This document shows, piece after piece, positions 55,021 through 64,000 of a stretch of 64,000 nucleotides of DNA. How positions within the stretch are numbered: the stretch's first letter is position 1; each line of letters starts with the position of its first letter. The translations under genes were made by a program, and so were the position numbers. Location: the NCBI RefSeq assembly GCF_032917945.1, contig NZ_CP136624.1, positions 6,262,001 through 6,326,000 on the forward strand. The letters are read 5' to 3'. The notes beneath the pieces were generated by a model. The model worked only from the letters and a program-made list of their open reading frames with translations, was not told the origin of the DNA and did no database searches. Source of the DNA: Bradyrhizobium sp. sBnM-33. Its GTDB lineage: Bacteria; Pseudomonadota; Alphaproteobacteria; Rhizobiales; Xanthobacteraceae.

Positions 55021-55350
55021 TCAGCCGCCGGTCTTGGTCGGCAATCCCGCGGCCTTCCAGCCGATGATGCCCCCTGCCAGGTGCTTGTCATAAGGCAGCC
55101 CCGCCGCCTGCGCCGCGAGCGAAGCCGTCACCGAGCGCTTGCCCGAGCGGCAGGCGAACACCACCTGCTTTCCCCGCGGTTCTGGAATGGCTGCCGGATC
55201 GAAGCTCTGGAGCGGAACGACCACCCCATCCGGATAGGCCTCCACCGCCACCTCATTGGGCTCGCGGACATCGACCAGAAGGTAGCGCCCTTCCGCCATC
55301 CCCTTGGAAACGTCTTCCGGCGTCAAATCCTGCACCTGATGGTCCGCCAC
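55021..55350 (-). CDS. single-domain rhodanese
   Basis: 109 residues. RYLLVDVREPNEVAVEAYPD and the active loop VFACRSGKRSVTAS with the persulphide-forming Cys. Transfers sulphur between carriers in the cytosol. First gene of the rhodanese-aminotransferase-polyamine receptor operon. Confidence 0.9.
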   Translation of the reverse strand: MADHQVQDLTPEDVSKGMAEGRYLLVDVREPNEVAVEAYPDGVVVPLQSFDPAAIPEPRGKQVVFACRSGKRSVTASLAAQAAGLPYDKHLAGGIIGWKAAGLPTKTGG

Positions 55351-55467
55351 GCATATTCTCCCGACAAGCCGGCAGGCTCCAGTCAGCCGCGCCGCGCGGG
55401 CGCCAAAGTCGCCCCTCGCGCGGCGAAAATCAAGCGCCGTAAACGGTTTAAACGACCCTCCGAAACT

Positions 55468-55959
55468 TCAGCCTGAGCTTCCGCCGCGGGCGCCGTTGGA
55501 GGAACACGATGCCAGCTCTTTCGCAATGGGCCAGGCGCCTTTTGGCGTTTGGGGACCGGTCGCCCGGTAACCGCGCCCGAGATAGAATTCGCGTGCATTC
55601 GAACTGGCTTCGGCCCGCACCGCCCGAATGCCGCGCTCGCGCATTAGCCGCTCGAACGTCTCCAGCAATCCGGCACCCACCCCCTGCCCGGCGAATTCCG
55701 GCGCTGTATACAGGCCCTCCAGGCAGTCCGCGCGAATGGCTCCCCACCCGGCGACAGTGCTGCCCAGCTCGGCAAGCCACACTTCCAGCTCACGCAGCTT
55801 CCGCTCCATGCCGGAAGGCGTGAGCTTCGCCGCCCACGCCTGCGCCTCGGCGACGGTCATCGTCGGAGGTGCAAGTCCCAGGATCGATCGCCGCCGAATA
55901 TCGTAGAGACGGTCCGCGTCCTTGCGCATCGCTCGACGGTAAACGGCACCCATCGTCAT
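55468..55959 (-). CDS. GNAT-family acetyltransferase
   Basis: 163 residues. Core GNAT motif EGLYTAPEFAGQGVGAGLLE (acetyl-CoA loop), then RGIRAVRAEASSNAREFYLG and RGYRATGPQTPKGA. Substrate unknown; N-acetylates an amine in the cytosol. Confidence 0.85.
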   Translation of the reverse strand: MTMGAVYRRAMRKDADRLYDIRRRSILGLAPPTMTVAEAQAWAAKLTPSGMERKLRELEVWLAELGSTVAGWGAIRADCLEGLYTAPEFAGQGVGAGLLETFERLMRERGIRAVRAEASSNAREFYLGRGYRATGPQTPKGAWPIAKELASCSSNGARGGSSG

Positions 55960-56008
55960 CTGCCTTGCGTGAAACGGACCTGCCGAACCAGCAGAGCAAT
56001 GGCCGCTA

Positions 56009-57055
56009 TTACCGGAGGGCCAGCGGCCGCAGCGCCGTGCCGGCCACAGTACCGCGGATGGCGTTTGTGGTCAGGATATAGGCGAACTCGTAGACACGAT
56101 CGGCGGCGAGCCGCTCGAGGTTATTGAACTCCAGGATGTGGACACCCTGCTGGACGAGCAGATAGACATGGACCGGGTTGAAGCTGCCGCCAACGGCCTG
56201 AGAGTCGGCCGGCTTCGGCGGCACATATTCGAGCCCGGACGTATCGGAACCGAGCACAAGCGCGCCCTTCTCCTCGACGAGCCACTTCGCGGCCGTCAGG
56301 CCGATGCCTGCCGAGTCGTGCTGGCCGATCTTGGCGTGGTCGCGGCCGTTCTCGCCCCAGTAGCGGGCCGTTCCCGTGCGCAGCAGAACGACCGTGCCCG
56401 GGGTGACGTCGACGTTCTGCGCCTTCAACGCGCCCTCGATATCAGCGACAGTGATTTCATAGGAAGACGGAAGAGCCTCCACGTTCTTGAAGCCAGCAAC
56501 GTCGACCAAGACGCCCCGCGCGACAATCGGCGGGATCGTCGTCACGTCGGCCTTGCGAAGGCCGAAGTCGCCGCCCCACTCGTCGGACGTGAAGCCGTTG
56601 TAAAACTCGTTCTTCGGTCCATGCGTGATGTGGCCGAGCCCGTCAATCTGGGTCGCCACGTTATCGTTCATGAAGATCGCGTTGCTGTGCCAGGCAGTGA
56701 TGCCCGTATTGCCGCCCTCCGGCGTGGTGAACGGCAGATCCTTCTGGCTCCTCACGCCGGCGGGCGAGCGGAAGCTCATGATTTCTCCCGGGCTGTGGCC
56801 GGGCCACTTGTATGAATAGCGGTCGTACGGAAGACCGAGATCGTAGACCCTACCCTGTGTCACGAGCTTCAAGGCGGCCAAACGTGATGCATCGGTCATC
56901 TCGTTGAGATTTCCGACCTCGTCCTGAGGCCCCCAGACCCAGCCCCACCCTTTTCCTTTTGTCCACTTCTTCATGCCACCGTCCTGTGCGTAGCCGCCGC
57001 CGGCGGCGAATGCGAGAACGGTCACGGCGAGCAGGAATCGCGAAACTACCTTCAT
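56009..57055 (-). CDS. exported cyclase-family protein (kynurenine-formamidase-like)
   Basis: 348 residues from the ATG at 57055, after AGGAGG. Signal peptide to GGGYAQD. Domain motifs DEVGNLNEMTDASRLAALKL, then WHSNAIFMNDNVATQIDGLG and HITHG, where the D-G-x-x-H pattern provides metal ligands. The later DHAKIGQHDSAGIGLTAAKW and ALVLGSDTSGLEYVP also match the metal-dependent cyclase/hydrolase family (PF04199-type). Periplasmic; substrate not evident. Divergent from the haloperoxidase-like gene, with a gap of 273 bp. Confidence 0.8.
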   Translation of the reverse strand: MKVVSRFLLAVTVLAFAAGGGYAQDGGMKKWTKGKGWGWVWGPQDEVGNLNEMTDASRLAALKLVTQGRVYDLGLPYDRYSYKWPGHSPGEIMSFRSPAGVRSQKDLPFTTPEGGNTGITAWHSNAIFMNDNVATQIDGLGHITHGPKNEFYNGFTSDEWGGDFGLRKADVTTIPPIVARGVLVDVAGFKNVEALPSSYEITVADIEGALKAQNVDVTPGTVVLLRTGTARYWGENGRDHAKIGQHDSAGIGLTAAKWLVEEKGALVLGSDTSGLEYVPPKPADSQAVGGSFNPVHVYLLVQQGVHILEFNNLERLAADRVYEFAYILTTNAIRGTVAGTALRPLALR

Positions 57056-57328
57056 GGAATCCTCCTGGAACGACATGGATAGCTCAGCTTGGCCAGTCTA
57101 GGCCTGAGCTGACCGTGGGATCAACGAGATTGTCGGTCAGCGCCCGCCTCAGCAAAAATCCAGAGAGACGCGATGGCTAGTGCCGCAAAAGCCGATAGCC
57201 CCGCTCATATGTCTCGCGCCACAGGTGAAGTGGTTCACACCAAGATGAAATGCGGAGGACTAAGGTGCCCACGCCCACCTGGCGTGAAATAACATCCCAT
57301 CGCGTGGGCGGCAAAAAGGAGTCTTCCG

Positions 57329-58564
57329 ATGAAATCCATTTTAGGAATGTCGGCAGCTACTTTGCTGACGGGCATCGCTGCCGCGCTGCTGGGCGCGCCA
57401 GCGCGCGCCGATGTCGTCACTGACTGGAACGTGACCACCAGTGCCCTGGTGTCCACCGACATCGGCAACAACCCCCGACTGCGCACCTTGGCCATGGTGC
57501 ATGTTGCGATGTCGGATGCGATCAATACCGTGCATAACCGCTACGCCCGCGTGGTCGCGACGCATCCGGCTGCGCCCGGCGCGTCGGCCGAAGCCGCGGC
57601 CGCGACGGCCGCGCGGCAGATCCTTGTTCAGATCTACCCGGCAAAGAAAGACAAGATCGAAGAGGCCTACGCGGCATCGCTCAAGGCGATCCCGGACGGG
57701 TCTGCCAAGACTGAAGGCATCAAGCTGGGTATGGCGGTCGCCGACGCGGTACAGGCCGACCGCGCAAACGACGGCACCACCGCTCCCGACACTTACCGGC
57801 CGTATACGGCCCCGGGGGTATATGTGCCGACCACGCTGCCTGTGTGGGAGCAATATGCACATGCGAAGCCATGGGTATTCAAGAGTGCCGACCAGTTCCG
57901 GCCGGGCCCGCCGCCGGCACTGTCGAGCGCCGAATGGGCCCGGGACTACAACGAGGTCAAGAGCCTCGGCGGCACCAAGAGCACGGCGCGTACCGCTGAG
58001 CAAGCCGAGGCAGTCAAGTTCTGGGACAACATTAATTTTGGCCCGGCATGGCAGGCGGCGGCACGCGAGCTCGCGATGAAGCACGAGATGCCGCTCGTCG
58101 AATGTGCCCGACTATTCGCGCTGCTCAACGTGAGTCTGGCGAACGCCTACATCGTCAATTGGGACGCCAAGTACGCCTACAATTTCTGGCGACCGGTCAC
58201 CGCGATCCGTAATGGCGACCGGGATGGCAACGATGCCACTGAGCGAGATGCCGGCTGGACCTCATTCAACCCGACCCCGATGCATCCCGAATATCCCTCG
58301 CAGGCGACGATCAACGCAACGATCGCGTCGGCAGTTCTGGAATCGGTGTTCGGTCCCGTGAACGCCGTTCCTTTCACGGCAACCGATGTGCGGGATGCGA
58401 AGCGCACGCGGCAGTTCGCCAGCTTGGCTGATATGGCCGAGGAGCAGAAGAATGTCCGCGTCTGGGGCGGCGTGCACTACAGATTCGCGATCCGCACCAG
58501 TGAGGAAGTGGGCCGAAAGGTCGCGGCTTACATGATCGAGAATACGCTCAAGCCCACGCGTTGA
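57329..58564 (+). CDS. vanadium-haloperoxidase-like exported protein, altered active site
   Basis: 411 residues with signal peptide (to ARADVVTD). WDAKYAYNFWRPVTAIRNGD carries the Lys/Arg that hold vanadate, and WGGVHYRFAIRTSEEVGRKV carries the Arg/His (His383) at the end of the phosphatase-like fold. The middle motif, usually PSGH or CAHC, reads PMHPEYPSQATINAT, so the usual general-base His looks missing (about residues 319-330). It may be a non-catalytic or altered-substrate member of the PAP2/haloperoxidase superfamily. Periplasmic. Confidence 0.75.
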   Translation: MKSILGMSAATLLTGIAAALLGAPARADVVTDWNVTTSALVSTDIGNNPRLRTLAMVHVAMSDAINTVHNRYARVVATHPAAPGASAEAAAATAARQILVQIYPAKKDKIEEAYAASLKAIPDGSAKTEGIKLGMAVADAVQADRANDGTTAPDTYRPYTAPGVYVPTTLPVWEQYAHAKPWVFKSADQFRPGPPPALSSAEWARDYNEVKSLGGTKSTARTAEQAEAVKFWDNINFGPAWQAAARELAMKHEMPLVECARLFALLNVSLANAYIVNWDAKYAYNFWRPVTAIRNGDRDGNDATERDAGWTSFNPTPMHPEYPSQATINATIASAVLESVFGPVNAVPFTATDVRDAKRTRQFASLADMAEEQKNVRVWGGVHYRFAIRTSEEVGRKVAAYMIENTLKPTR

Positions 58565-58589
58565 GCTCTTGAGCCGGCCGCGTGCGAAG

Positions 58590-58610
58590 CCCCGGATTGC
58601 AAATCCGGGG
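58590..58610 (+). terminator. stem-loop after the haloperoxidase-like gene
   Basis: CCCCGGATT pairs with AATCCGGGG around a 3-base loop, 26 bp after the stop at 58564. No T-run follows, so it is only a possible terminator. Confidence 0.4.
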
Positions 58611-58718
58611 TCTCGCCCCGGATTTGACTTGCGTTCCCACCAGTCTGGGACCTCCGCCTTGATTTCTGCACTTTTTGAGCAAACAAATTGCGTCCATGTG
58701 ACTCTTGGAGGACACGCG

Positions 58719-59336
58719 ATGATGGGGCGTGGGCTCGCGTTGTTACTGGTGGGGCTGCTCGGCGGCTGCGTGCAAACGACGCTTGCGCCGTCATCGAACG
58801 CCAGTTTGACCCCTAGGGACCGGCAGTTACTCGCCCGCGCGCCTTATGCGCAAGCGAGCATTCCGGAGACCTACCGCCGACATATTGTCGACTACACGCG
58901 CAAGGAGCAGCCGGGCACGATCCTGGTCGATACCAACGCGCGCTATCTCTATTACGTCCTGCCGGGAGGCAAGGCGATCCGCTACGGCGTGACGGTGGGC
59001 GAGGAAGCGCTGGCCTGGTCCGGCATTGCTACGGTTGGGCGCATGGCCGAATGGCCGGACTGGATTCCGACGCCGGAAATCCAGGCCCGGCTCGGCCCCT
59101 ACCCGAAGCGCGTCGCCGGAGGCCCGGCTAATCCGCTAGGCGCGCGGGCGATCTATCTGTACGAGGGCAACAAGGACACCCTGTACCGCATCCACGGCAC
59201 CAACCAGCCGGAATATATCGGTCAAGCCATCTCGTCCGGCTGCATCCGCATGACCAACGAAGACATCATCGATCTCGTGAACCGGGTGAAGCTGGGCGCG
59301 ATCGTCGTCGTCCTCCCGCCGGGCCGGAGTGCGTAG
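58719..59336 (+). CDS. L,D-transpeptidase (YkuD-type) lipoprotein
   Basis: 205 residues from the ATG at 58719, after a TTGGAGGA site. Lipobox LVGLLGGC near residue 17. YkuD domain: DTNARYLYYVLPGGKAIRYG, IHGTNQPEYIGQAISSGCIR with His159 and Cys175, the catalytic pair. Cross-links peptidoglycan (3-3 bonds) or attaches lipoprotein, in the periplasm. Precedes the stress/regulatory genes on the other strand. Confidence 0.85.
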   Translation: MMGRGLALLLVGLLGGCVQTTLAPSSNASLTPRDRQLLARAPYAQASIPETYRRHIVDYTRKEQPGTILVDTNARYLYYVLPGGKAIRYGVTVGEEALAWSGIATVGRMAEWPDWIPTPEIQARLGPYPKRVAGGPANPLGARAIYLYEGNKDTLYRIHGTNQPEYIGQAISSGCIRMTNEDIIDLVNRVKLGAIVVVLPPGRSA

Positions 59337-59376
59337 CGAGTTGCGCAATCCCACAAGCCGGTGCGTGAAATCTGCG

Positions 59377-59856
59377 TCATTGTCTCGCGTGAAGCATCTG
59401 CAGCTCGGCAATGCGATTGTCGGCGCGTCGGAGCCGCCGGCACAGCTCGCGGTTGATATTCTGCATTACCATCACATACGCGTGGATGTCGCTCTTGTAG
59501 CACGTGTAGAGTTTTTGTGCCGTGAGCTCGTACAGTATGGTTGGGCTCTGCGCGACGACGGTAGCTGATCGGTTCTGCATTTCGATAAGCGTCATTTCGC
59601 CGAAGAAATCACCGGGCTCGAGATCCGCCATGCGAATGACGCGTCCGGCATCCGCCAGCTTGCTCACCACGAGCTGGCCAGAGTGAACAATGAACATGGA
59701 GCGCCCCGGTTCTCCTTCCGCTACGACAGTGGCACCGGCGTTGAAGCGGCGCTCGACCAGCATCGAGATCAAGAGATCGAGGCTTGCATCTGAAAGGCCA
59801 CCGAAGAAAGGTGTGGTGAGCAAGAACGCTTTCAGATCGGGAGAGCTGACAGCCAT
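59377..59856 (-). CDS. cyclic-nucleotide-binding-domain protein without DNA-binding domain
   Basis: 159 residues from the ATG at 59856. Cyclic-nucleotide-binding core: LLTTPFFGGLSDASLDLLIS, ATVVAEGEPGRSMFIVHSGQ, LEPGDFFGEMTLIEMQNRSA. The C-terminus is a short helix and lacks a Crp-type helix-turn-helix. It lies next to a two-component pair, so it may act as an extra sensor or partner protein. Confidence 0.75.
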   Translation of the reverse strand: MAVSSPDLKAFLLTTPFFGGLSDASLDLLISMLVERRFNAGATVVAEGEPGRSMFIVHSGQLVVSKLADAGRVIRMADLEPGDFFGEMTLIEMQNRSATVVAQSPTILYELTAQKLYTCYKSDIHAYVMVMQNINRELCRRLRRADNRIAELQMLHARQ

Positions 59857-59995
59857 CGACAAAATATACGCCCGCTCCAAGCGGCGGCAAGTCTGCCAAC
59901 CCCACGGGATGAACTGCGACAAATGCTCGCGGGAGTGTCGGGCTGCCGATCGAGCAGGCAGACCGGCTTCCGGCATCCAAAGCGGCGCGTTTCAT

Positions 59996-60598
59996 TCAGG
60001 CCCGGGATGTCAGGGCAATTACCTTTCGAACAAGATCGGCGAGGCTGTTGGCGCCCATCCTTTCCATCACCCAGGCACGATAATTCTCCACAGTCCGAGT
60101 GCTGATCCCCAGCTTGTGCGCGATCTCCTTGTTTGACAAACCCTCCGCCACAAGTTGCATGACTTCGACCTGGCGCGGTGAAAGCTCGGCCACACGCGCC
60201 TGAAGGGCCGCGCGTTCTCTGTGCTCGCTTCTAAGGCGGTTTCCGCTTTCGATCGCTTGCGAGATGCTGGCGATCAACCGTTCATCGTCCAACGGTTTCT
60301 CGATGAAATCGAAAGCGCCTTGCTTGATCGCCTGCACCGCCATCGTGACATCACCGTGCCCGGTAATGAAAATGAGCGGTATCGCTCCCTCGTGCTCTTT
60401 CAGCTTCTGTTGCAGCTCAATACCTGACATCCCCGGCATGCGAATGTCCGAAACGACGCATTGGGGCGGCTCGGTGACCAGCGCGTTCAAAAAGCTCTCC
60501 GCTGACGAATACGCTCGCACCGGGATTCCCCGCCCCTCAAGGAGCATGCTCAAAGAGTGCAGAATTGCGTCGTCGTCATCGATCAGAGCTATTGTCAT
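59996..60598 (-). CDS. FixJ-family response regulator
   Basis: 200 residues. Receiver with acidic pocket LIDDDDAIL, phospho-acceptor Asp51 in VVSDIRMPG, and Lys in DFIEKPLDD. C-terminal LuxR-type helix-turn-helix: LSPRQVEVMQLVAEGLSNKE, IAHKLGISTRTVENYRAWVM. Overlaps the kinase by 4 bp (ATGA), so the two are co-translated and form a pair. Confidence 0.9.
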   Translation of the reverse strand: MTIALIDDDDAILHSLSMLLEGRGIPVRAYSSAESFLNALVTEPPQCVVSDIRMPGMSGIELQQKLKEHEGAIPLIFITGHGDVTMAVQAIKQGAFDFIEKPLDDERLIASISQAIESGNRLRSEHRERAALQARVAELSPRQVEVMQLVAEGLSNKEIAHKLGISTRTVENYRAWVMERMGANSLADLVRKVIALTSRA

Positions 60599-62243
60599 GC
60601 ACCCGAGCCCGAACTGGGCACGGCTGGCAGCGTAAACGATGCTGTCGTGCCGTGCTTTGTGCTTTCAATCCGAAGCTCCCCGCCATGAGCTTCGATGACC
60701 GATCGTGAAAGCGAGAGACCTAGTCCCAATCCATCTGGCTTCGTCGTGGCAAATGCAGCGATTGCGTCGTCACCGAGATCGGGATCAATCCCCGGACCAT
60801 TGTCACTCACGCGGATCGTGACCTTTCCATTCGGGCCTGTCAGACCCTCGATAACGATCTTGCCATCATACCGGCCCGCGCCGCCAACGCTTCAGCGGCA
60901 TTACGGACAAGATTTAAAATGACCTGCTCAATCTGCAAGCCATCCGCGAGCACCGGCGGAACATCGCGTACAACCGACGTTTGACACCCGATGCCCCTCC
61001 GCTCCAGTTCAGGCCCGAACACCGCGACTGCCTCTGCTACGAGCGTTGTGACACTGACGGGGCTCGTCTCGATCCTCCCAAGCCGGATGAAATCGCGCAA
61101 GCGATTCACGACGGCTCCCGCTCGATCGACTTGCACGATCGCCTCCGCTGCTGCTGTTGCGGCGGCTGCAGTATCAGGAGGCGTTTTCTCGACGGCCCGC
61201 TTGGCAAGCCGGGCATAGTTGCCGATCGCGGTGAGCGGCTGGTTGATCTCGTGCGCGACTGCGGCAGCAAATTCTCCCATGGTTGCGAGCCGCCATGCTC
61301 GATGAAGGGCGTCCTGGTGTATTCGGAGCTGATGTTGTGTGCGCCGCTGCTCCGAAACCAGTACTCCGATGGCAAGGCCGGTCGCCGATAGAACAGTCAT
61401 CAGCGCCTGATAGGCAACGACATCAGCTGCGCTTTCATGTGACAGCTCGATCGCAGCGATCAATCCAATCTGAATGACGGCGAGGCCGAGCGTCACGCCT
61501 TCCAGACCGAACCGCACGGCGATCCAGACGACCGGAACGAAAAACATATAGAAAAGCTGGAATCGGAGCGCCTCAGTGAAGCCGAATAAGCCCCAGAGCC
61601 CGACAAGAACCAGGAGAAGAATGGCCGCGGCTTCCCACGAGACCACGGGAAAGCTCCGCCGCGTGAATACGATGAGAACAAACGGCGTGAAGACGATCAC
61701 CCCGATCAAGTCGCCGATGAAAGCTCGTAGCGACACCTGTGCGAAATCATGTGATGCAATGATCCCATGCAGTACAAGAACAAGTGCGTGTCCAATCGAC
61801 ACGAGCGCAATGCTCGCGGCAGCTATCGTCACCAGCCATAGCAGGGAGCTGCGGGACGACAATGAACGATCAAAGCCGAAGCGACGCTGCAGCAGCAGAA
61901 GCGCAGCCGAACCATATCCGAGGCCGGTAATCGCCACGACAAGCAGCTCGACCCCGGGCGGAAGAGGCATGTCGCGAACGATCAGATCGGCGGTCAGCGG
62001 CGCCGCAAACAGCCAAGGCATGTACGCGCCGCCGAACAGCAGGATCAGTGCGAAGCTGAGGCCGGTTTGCGGATTCCAGGGTGTGATGCCGAACGTGGCG
62101 AACGGATGGACGTAGCTGATCCAGTCGAGCAGCACGTAACTGACTAGATAGCCCAAGCCGATCGCAGGATACCAGCGCGACATCCGAAGCACCAGCGGCC
62201 CGCCTGAATCCGTGTTTTCGAACTCCAGTTGCCGCATGATCAC
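60595..62243 (-). pseudogene. MASE1-type sensor histidine kinase, frameshifted
   Basis: N-terminal half is a MASE1-like multi-helix sensor (WYPAIGLGYLVSYVLLDWIS and several more helices). The HisKA motif is VAHEINQPLTAIGNY (His331), then the ATP-binding N box ILNLVRNAAEALAARAG near residue 450. The frame ends at 60840. The G boxes are in another frame: YDGKIVIEGLTGPNGKVTIR, SDNGPGIDPDLGDDAIA, LGLGLSLSRSVIEAHGG to the stop at 60595. Adding one G (GCCGGTATG to GCCGGGTATG) near 60871 restores a single protein of about 549 residues. The true pair partner of the response regulator. Confidence 0.85.
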
Positions 62244-62372
62244 GTTACTCCGCGGCGCATGATGTGCGCGACTAGGTAGTTTTACTCAGGGAATAACCAC
62301 ACCGCAAAAGCCCCGACGGTTTCGTACCGAATTGTTCAGAGGCGGCTTGGTCGTCAGTCTAGCCCGATCGGA

Positions 62373-63659
62373 ATGCGCACAAAAGGGCGAGACTCGGTGC
62401 CGGATGAAACGCCCTTCGAAGTCGCGGTGGTGGCGGCGGCAATCTTTGCCATAGCTGTGCTGCACACCTTCTCGACGCGGTCGTTCGAACGCATGGCGCA
62501 TATTCAACCGCGCCATGCCGGGCTTTGGCATCTGCTCGCAGAAGTCGAGGTGGTATTCGGGTTCTGGGCGGCGGTTCTGATTGCCTTCATGGTGGCGAAG
62601 ATGGGCAGCACCGGCGCGCTCGCCTATCTTGAAAGCCGCAATTTTACGGAGCCGGCGTTTGTCTTCGTGGTCATGGTCATTGCCGCGAGCCGACCGGTCA
62701 TTCAGATGGCGGCGGCGCTGCTTCGCCTCGTCTCGCACCTGATTCCCCTGTCGCAACCCACCGCGTACTACCTCTCGCTGCTCTCGGTTGGCCCATTGCT
62801 CGGCTCCTTCATCACGGAACCTGCCGCAATGACACTCACGGCGCTACTGCTCCGCGATCAGTATTTTGCTGGCGGAGCGCCGAGGAAGTTCATGTACGCC
62901 ACGGTCGGAGTCCTGTTTGTCAATGTGTCCATCGGCGGCACGCTGACGCCCTACGCCGCGCCTCCCGTACTCATGGTTGCAGAGCAGTGGGGCTTTGACC
63001 TTCCATTCATGTTGCAGGCGTTCGGATGGAAGGCGGCACTCGCCGTGGCGGTCAATGCCGCAGGAGTGACGTTTCTGTTCCGAGAACATCTGCGGAAGCT
63101 CGCAGTGTCGCCAGCAAAGCTGGATGTCCCGCCCTGGAGTTCCGCAGTTCATCTCGCCTTTCTCGGCGCGGTGGTCGCCTTCAATCATCATCCGATCGTG
63201 TTTCTCGCGCTCTTCATGTTCTTTCTCGGCTTCGCCGAGGCGTACAAGCGCTATCAGTCGCCGCTCATCCTGCGGGAAGGCCTGCTGGTTGCGTTTTTCC
63301 TGGCCGGCTTGGTGGTGATCGGCGGTCAGCAGAAATGGTGGCTGCAACCGCTTCTCAGCGACATGGGGCCCACCATGCTGTTCACGGGCGCCACCCTGCT
63401 GACTGCAGTAACTGACAACGCAGCCCTGACATATCTTGGCTCGCTCGTGGACGGTGTCTCCGACGAATTCAAATACTCGCTGGTCGCGGGAGCGGTGACG
63501 GGCGGTGGGCTCACGGTAATTGCAAACGCACCGAATCCGGCGGGATTCGCAATCCTGAAGAACAGTTTCGAAGACGGGACGATCAGCGCAGGCGGTCTTG
63601 CCTTGGCTGCGCTCGTTCCAACCCTCGTCGCCGCTGCGGCATTTCAGTTGCTCCCGTGA
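62373..63659 (+). CDS. putative Na+/H+ antiporter (DUF1504-type)
   Basis: 428 residues, about twelve hydrophobic segments. The central GPLLGSFITEPAAMTLTALL and TLLTAVTDNAALTYLGSLVD, with embedded acidic residues, are marks of this Na+/H+ antiporter family (Na_H_antiport_3). Inner membrane. Divergent from the kinase gene with a 129-bp gap; followed 18 bp on by a universal stress protein. A GTG at 62397 is an alternative start. Confidence 0.8.
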   Translation: MRTKGRDSVPDETPFEVAVVAAAIFAIAVLHTFSTRSFERMAHIQPRHAGLWHLLAEVEVVFGFWAAVLIAFMVAKMGSTGALAYLESRNFTEPAFVFVVMVIAASRPVIQMAAALLRLVSHLIPLSQPTAYYLSLLSVGPLLGSFITEPAAMTLTALLLRDQYFAGGAPRKFMYATVGVLFVNVSIGGTLTPYAAPPVLMVAEQWGFDLPFMLQAFGWKAALAVAVNAAGVTFLFREHLRKLAVSPAKLDVPPWSSAVHLAFLGAVVAFNHHPIVFLALFMFFLGFAEAYKRYQSPLILREGLLVAFFLAGLVVIGGQQKWWLQPLLSDMGPTMLFTGATLLTAVTDNAALTYLGSLVDGVSDEFKYSLVAGAVTGGGLTVIANAPNPAGFAILKNSFEDGTISAGGLALAALVPTLVAAAAFQLLP

Positions 63660-63677
63660 ATCCAGACGGAGATGTGC

Positions 63678-64000
63678 ATGACAAACCAGGCGACAACAAC
63701 TGCACCCGGCGGCATCGGGCATGATGTCGCCAGTTCGGCAACAAGAGGCATGCGCTTTCTCGCCGTCGTCGATGGCAGCGAACGCACCAATCGCGTTGTC
63801 GATTTCGTGACCGCCATAGCCCAAGGCAAGGACAATGTGGAGGCCATCATTCTGAACGTGCAGGATCGGCATTATGAGGCTCGCCTGCGCGGCTATCAGA
63901 GTTTCAAGAAGGACGAAATCGAGGACCGTCTGATCAACGATGTCGGATTGCCTATCGTCAATGCTGTGAGCAAGCGATTAGGCAAGATGGGCGTCGTTTG
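63678..64000 (+). CDS. universal stress protein, cut by the window end
   Basis: First 107 codons only. GGAG lies before the ATG. After a short polar N-terminus the Usp fold begins: MRFLAVVDGSERTNRVVDFV (the Asp that starts the nucleotide-binding loop), then VEAIILNVQDRHYEARLRGY. It follows the antiporter by 18 bp and is probably in its operon. Confidence 0.75.
   Translation, partial: MTNQATTTAPGGIGHDVASSATRGMRFLAVVDGSERTNRVVDFVTAIAQGKDNVEAIILNVQDRHYEARLRGYQSFKKDEIEDRLINDVGLPIVNAVSKRLGKMGVV

Overview
The window looks like an accessory-rich stretch of an alphaproteobacterial chromosome, most likely Bradyrhizobium or a close relative in the Nitrobacteraceae. The reasons are high GC, an acpXL-type locus for the very-long-chain fatty acid of lipid A, a pentapeptide MXKDX-type gene, FixJ-type regulation, many short palindromic intergenic repeats of a kind I associate with Bradyrhizobium, and many IS110-family remnants. 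I saw no rRNA, tRNA or CRISPR array.

Layout. 0-8 kb: an MFS transporter, a broken MXKDX gene, a VOC protein, a broken Tat-exported truncated haemoglobin, an IS110 element, then a LysR regulator divergent from a Bug-type solute-binding-protein operon. 8.5-13 kb: a large frameshifted adenylate cyclase/AAA-ATPase and a frameshifted IS110. 13.5-22 kb: a membrane spermidine-synthase-like protein, a PIG-V-like glycosyltransferase, and a TonB receptor with a DUF2946 partner. 22-42 kb is the repeat- and IS-rich part: IS91 and IS110 remnants, MITE-like palindromes, an alpha/beta hydrolase split by 2.15 kb, a NYN-domain protein, an RTX/Calx-beta/beta-propeller protein, and many small secreted or membrane proteins. 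42-64 kb is mostly ordered core-like sequence: a hydrolase, GST, YciB, a MarR/FAD-monooxygenase pair, acpXL-fabZ-fabF-fabF-lpxXL, a rhodanese/aminotransferase/polyamine-binding set, a cyclase-family enzyme, a vanadium-haloperoxidase-like protein, an L,D-transpeptidase, a cyclic-nucleotide-binding protein with a FixJ-like two-component pair, and an Na+/H+ antiporter with a universal stress protein cut by the window edge.

The most distinctive signal is a three-level nest of mobile sequences. A dispersed ~115-bp repeat (at least 11 copies here) carries six MITE-like ~215-219-bp palindromes of three sequence types that share the terminus GATAGTGTTGCAAAAGTC or close variants. Three of those palindromes carry an IS110-family element at exactly the same point of the terminus, next to a GTT.

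Seven genes carry a one-base frameshift, and each is explained by a short homopolymer losing one base. That pattern may be sequencing error rather than real pseudogenisation. The haemoglobin, the SAM-domain deletion in the cyclase, the split hydrolase and the IS deletions cannot be explained that way.
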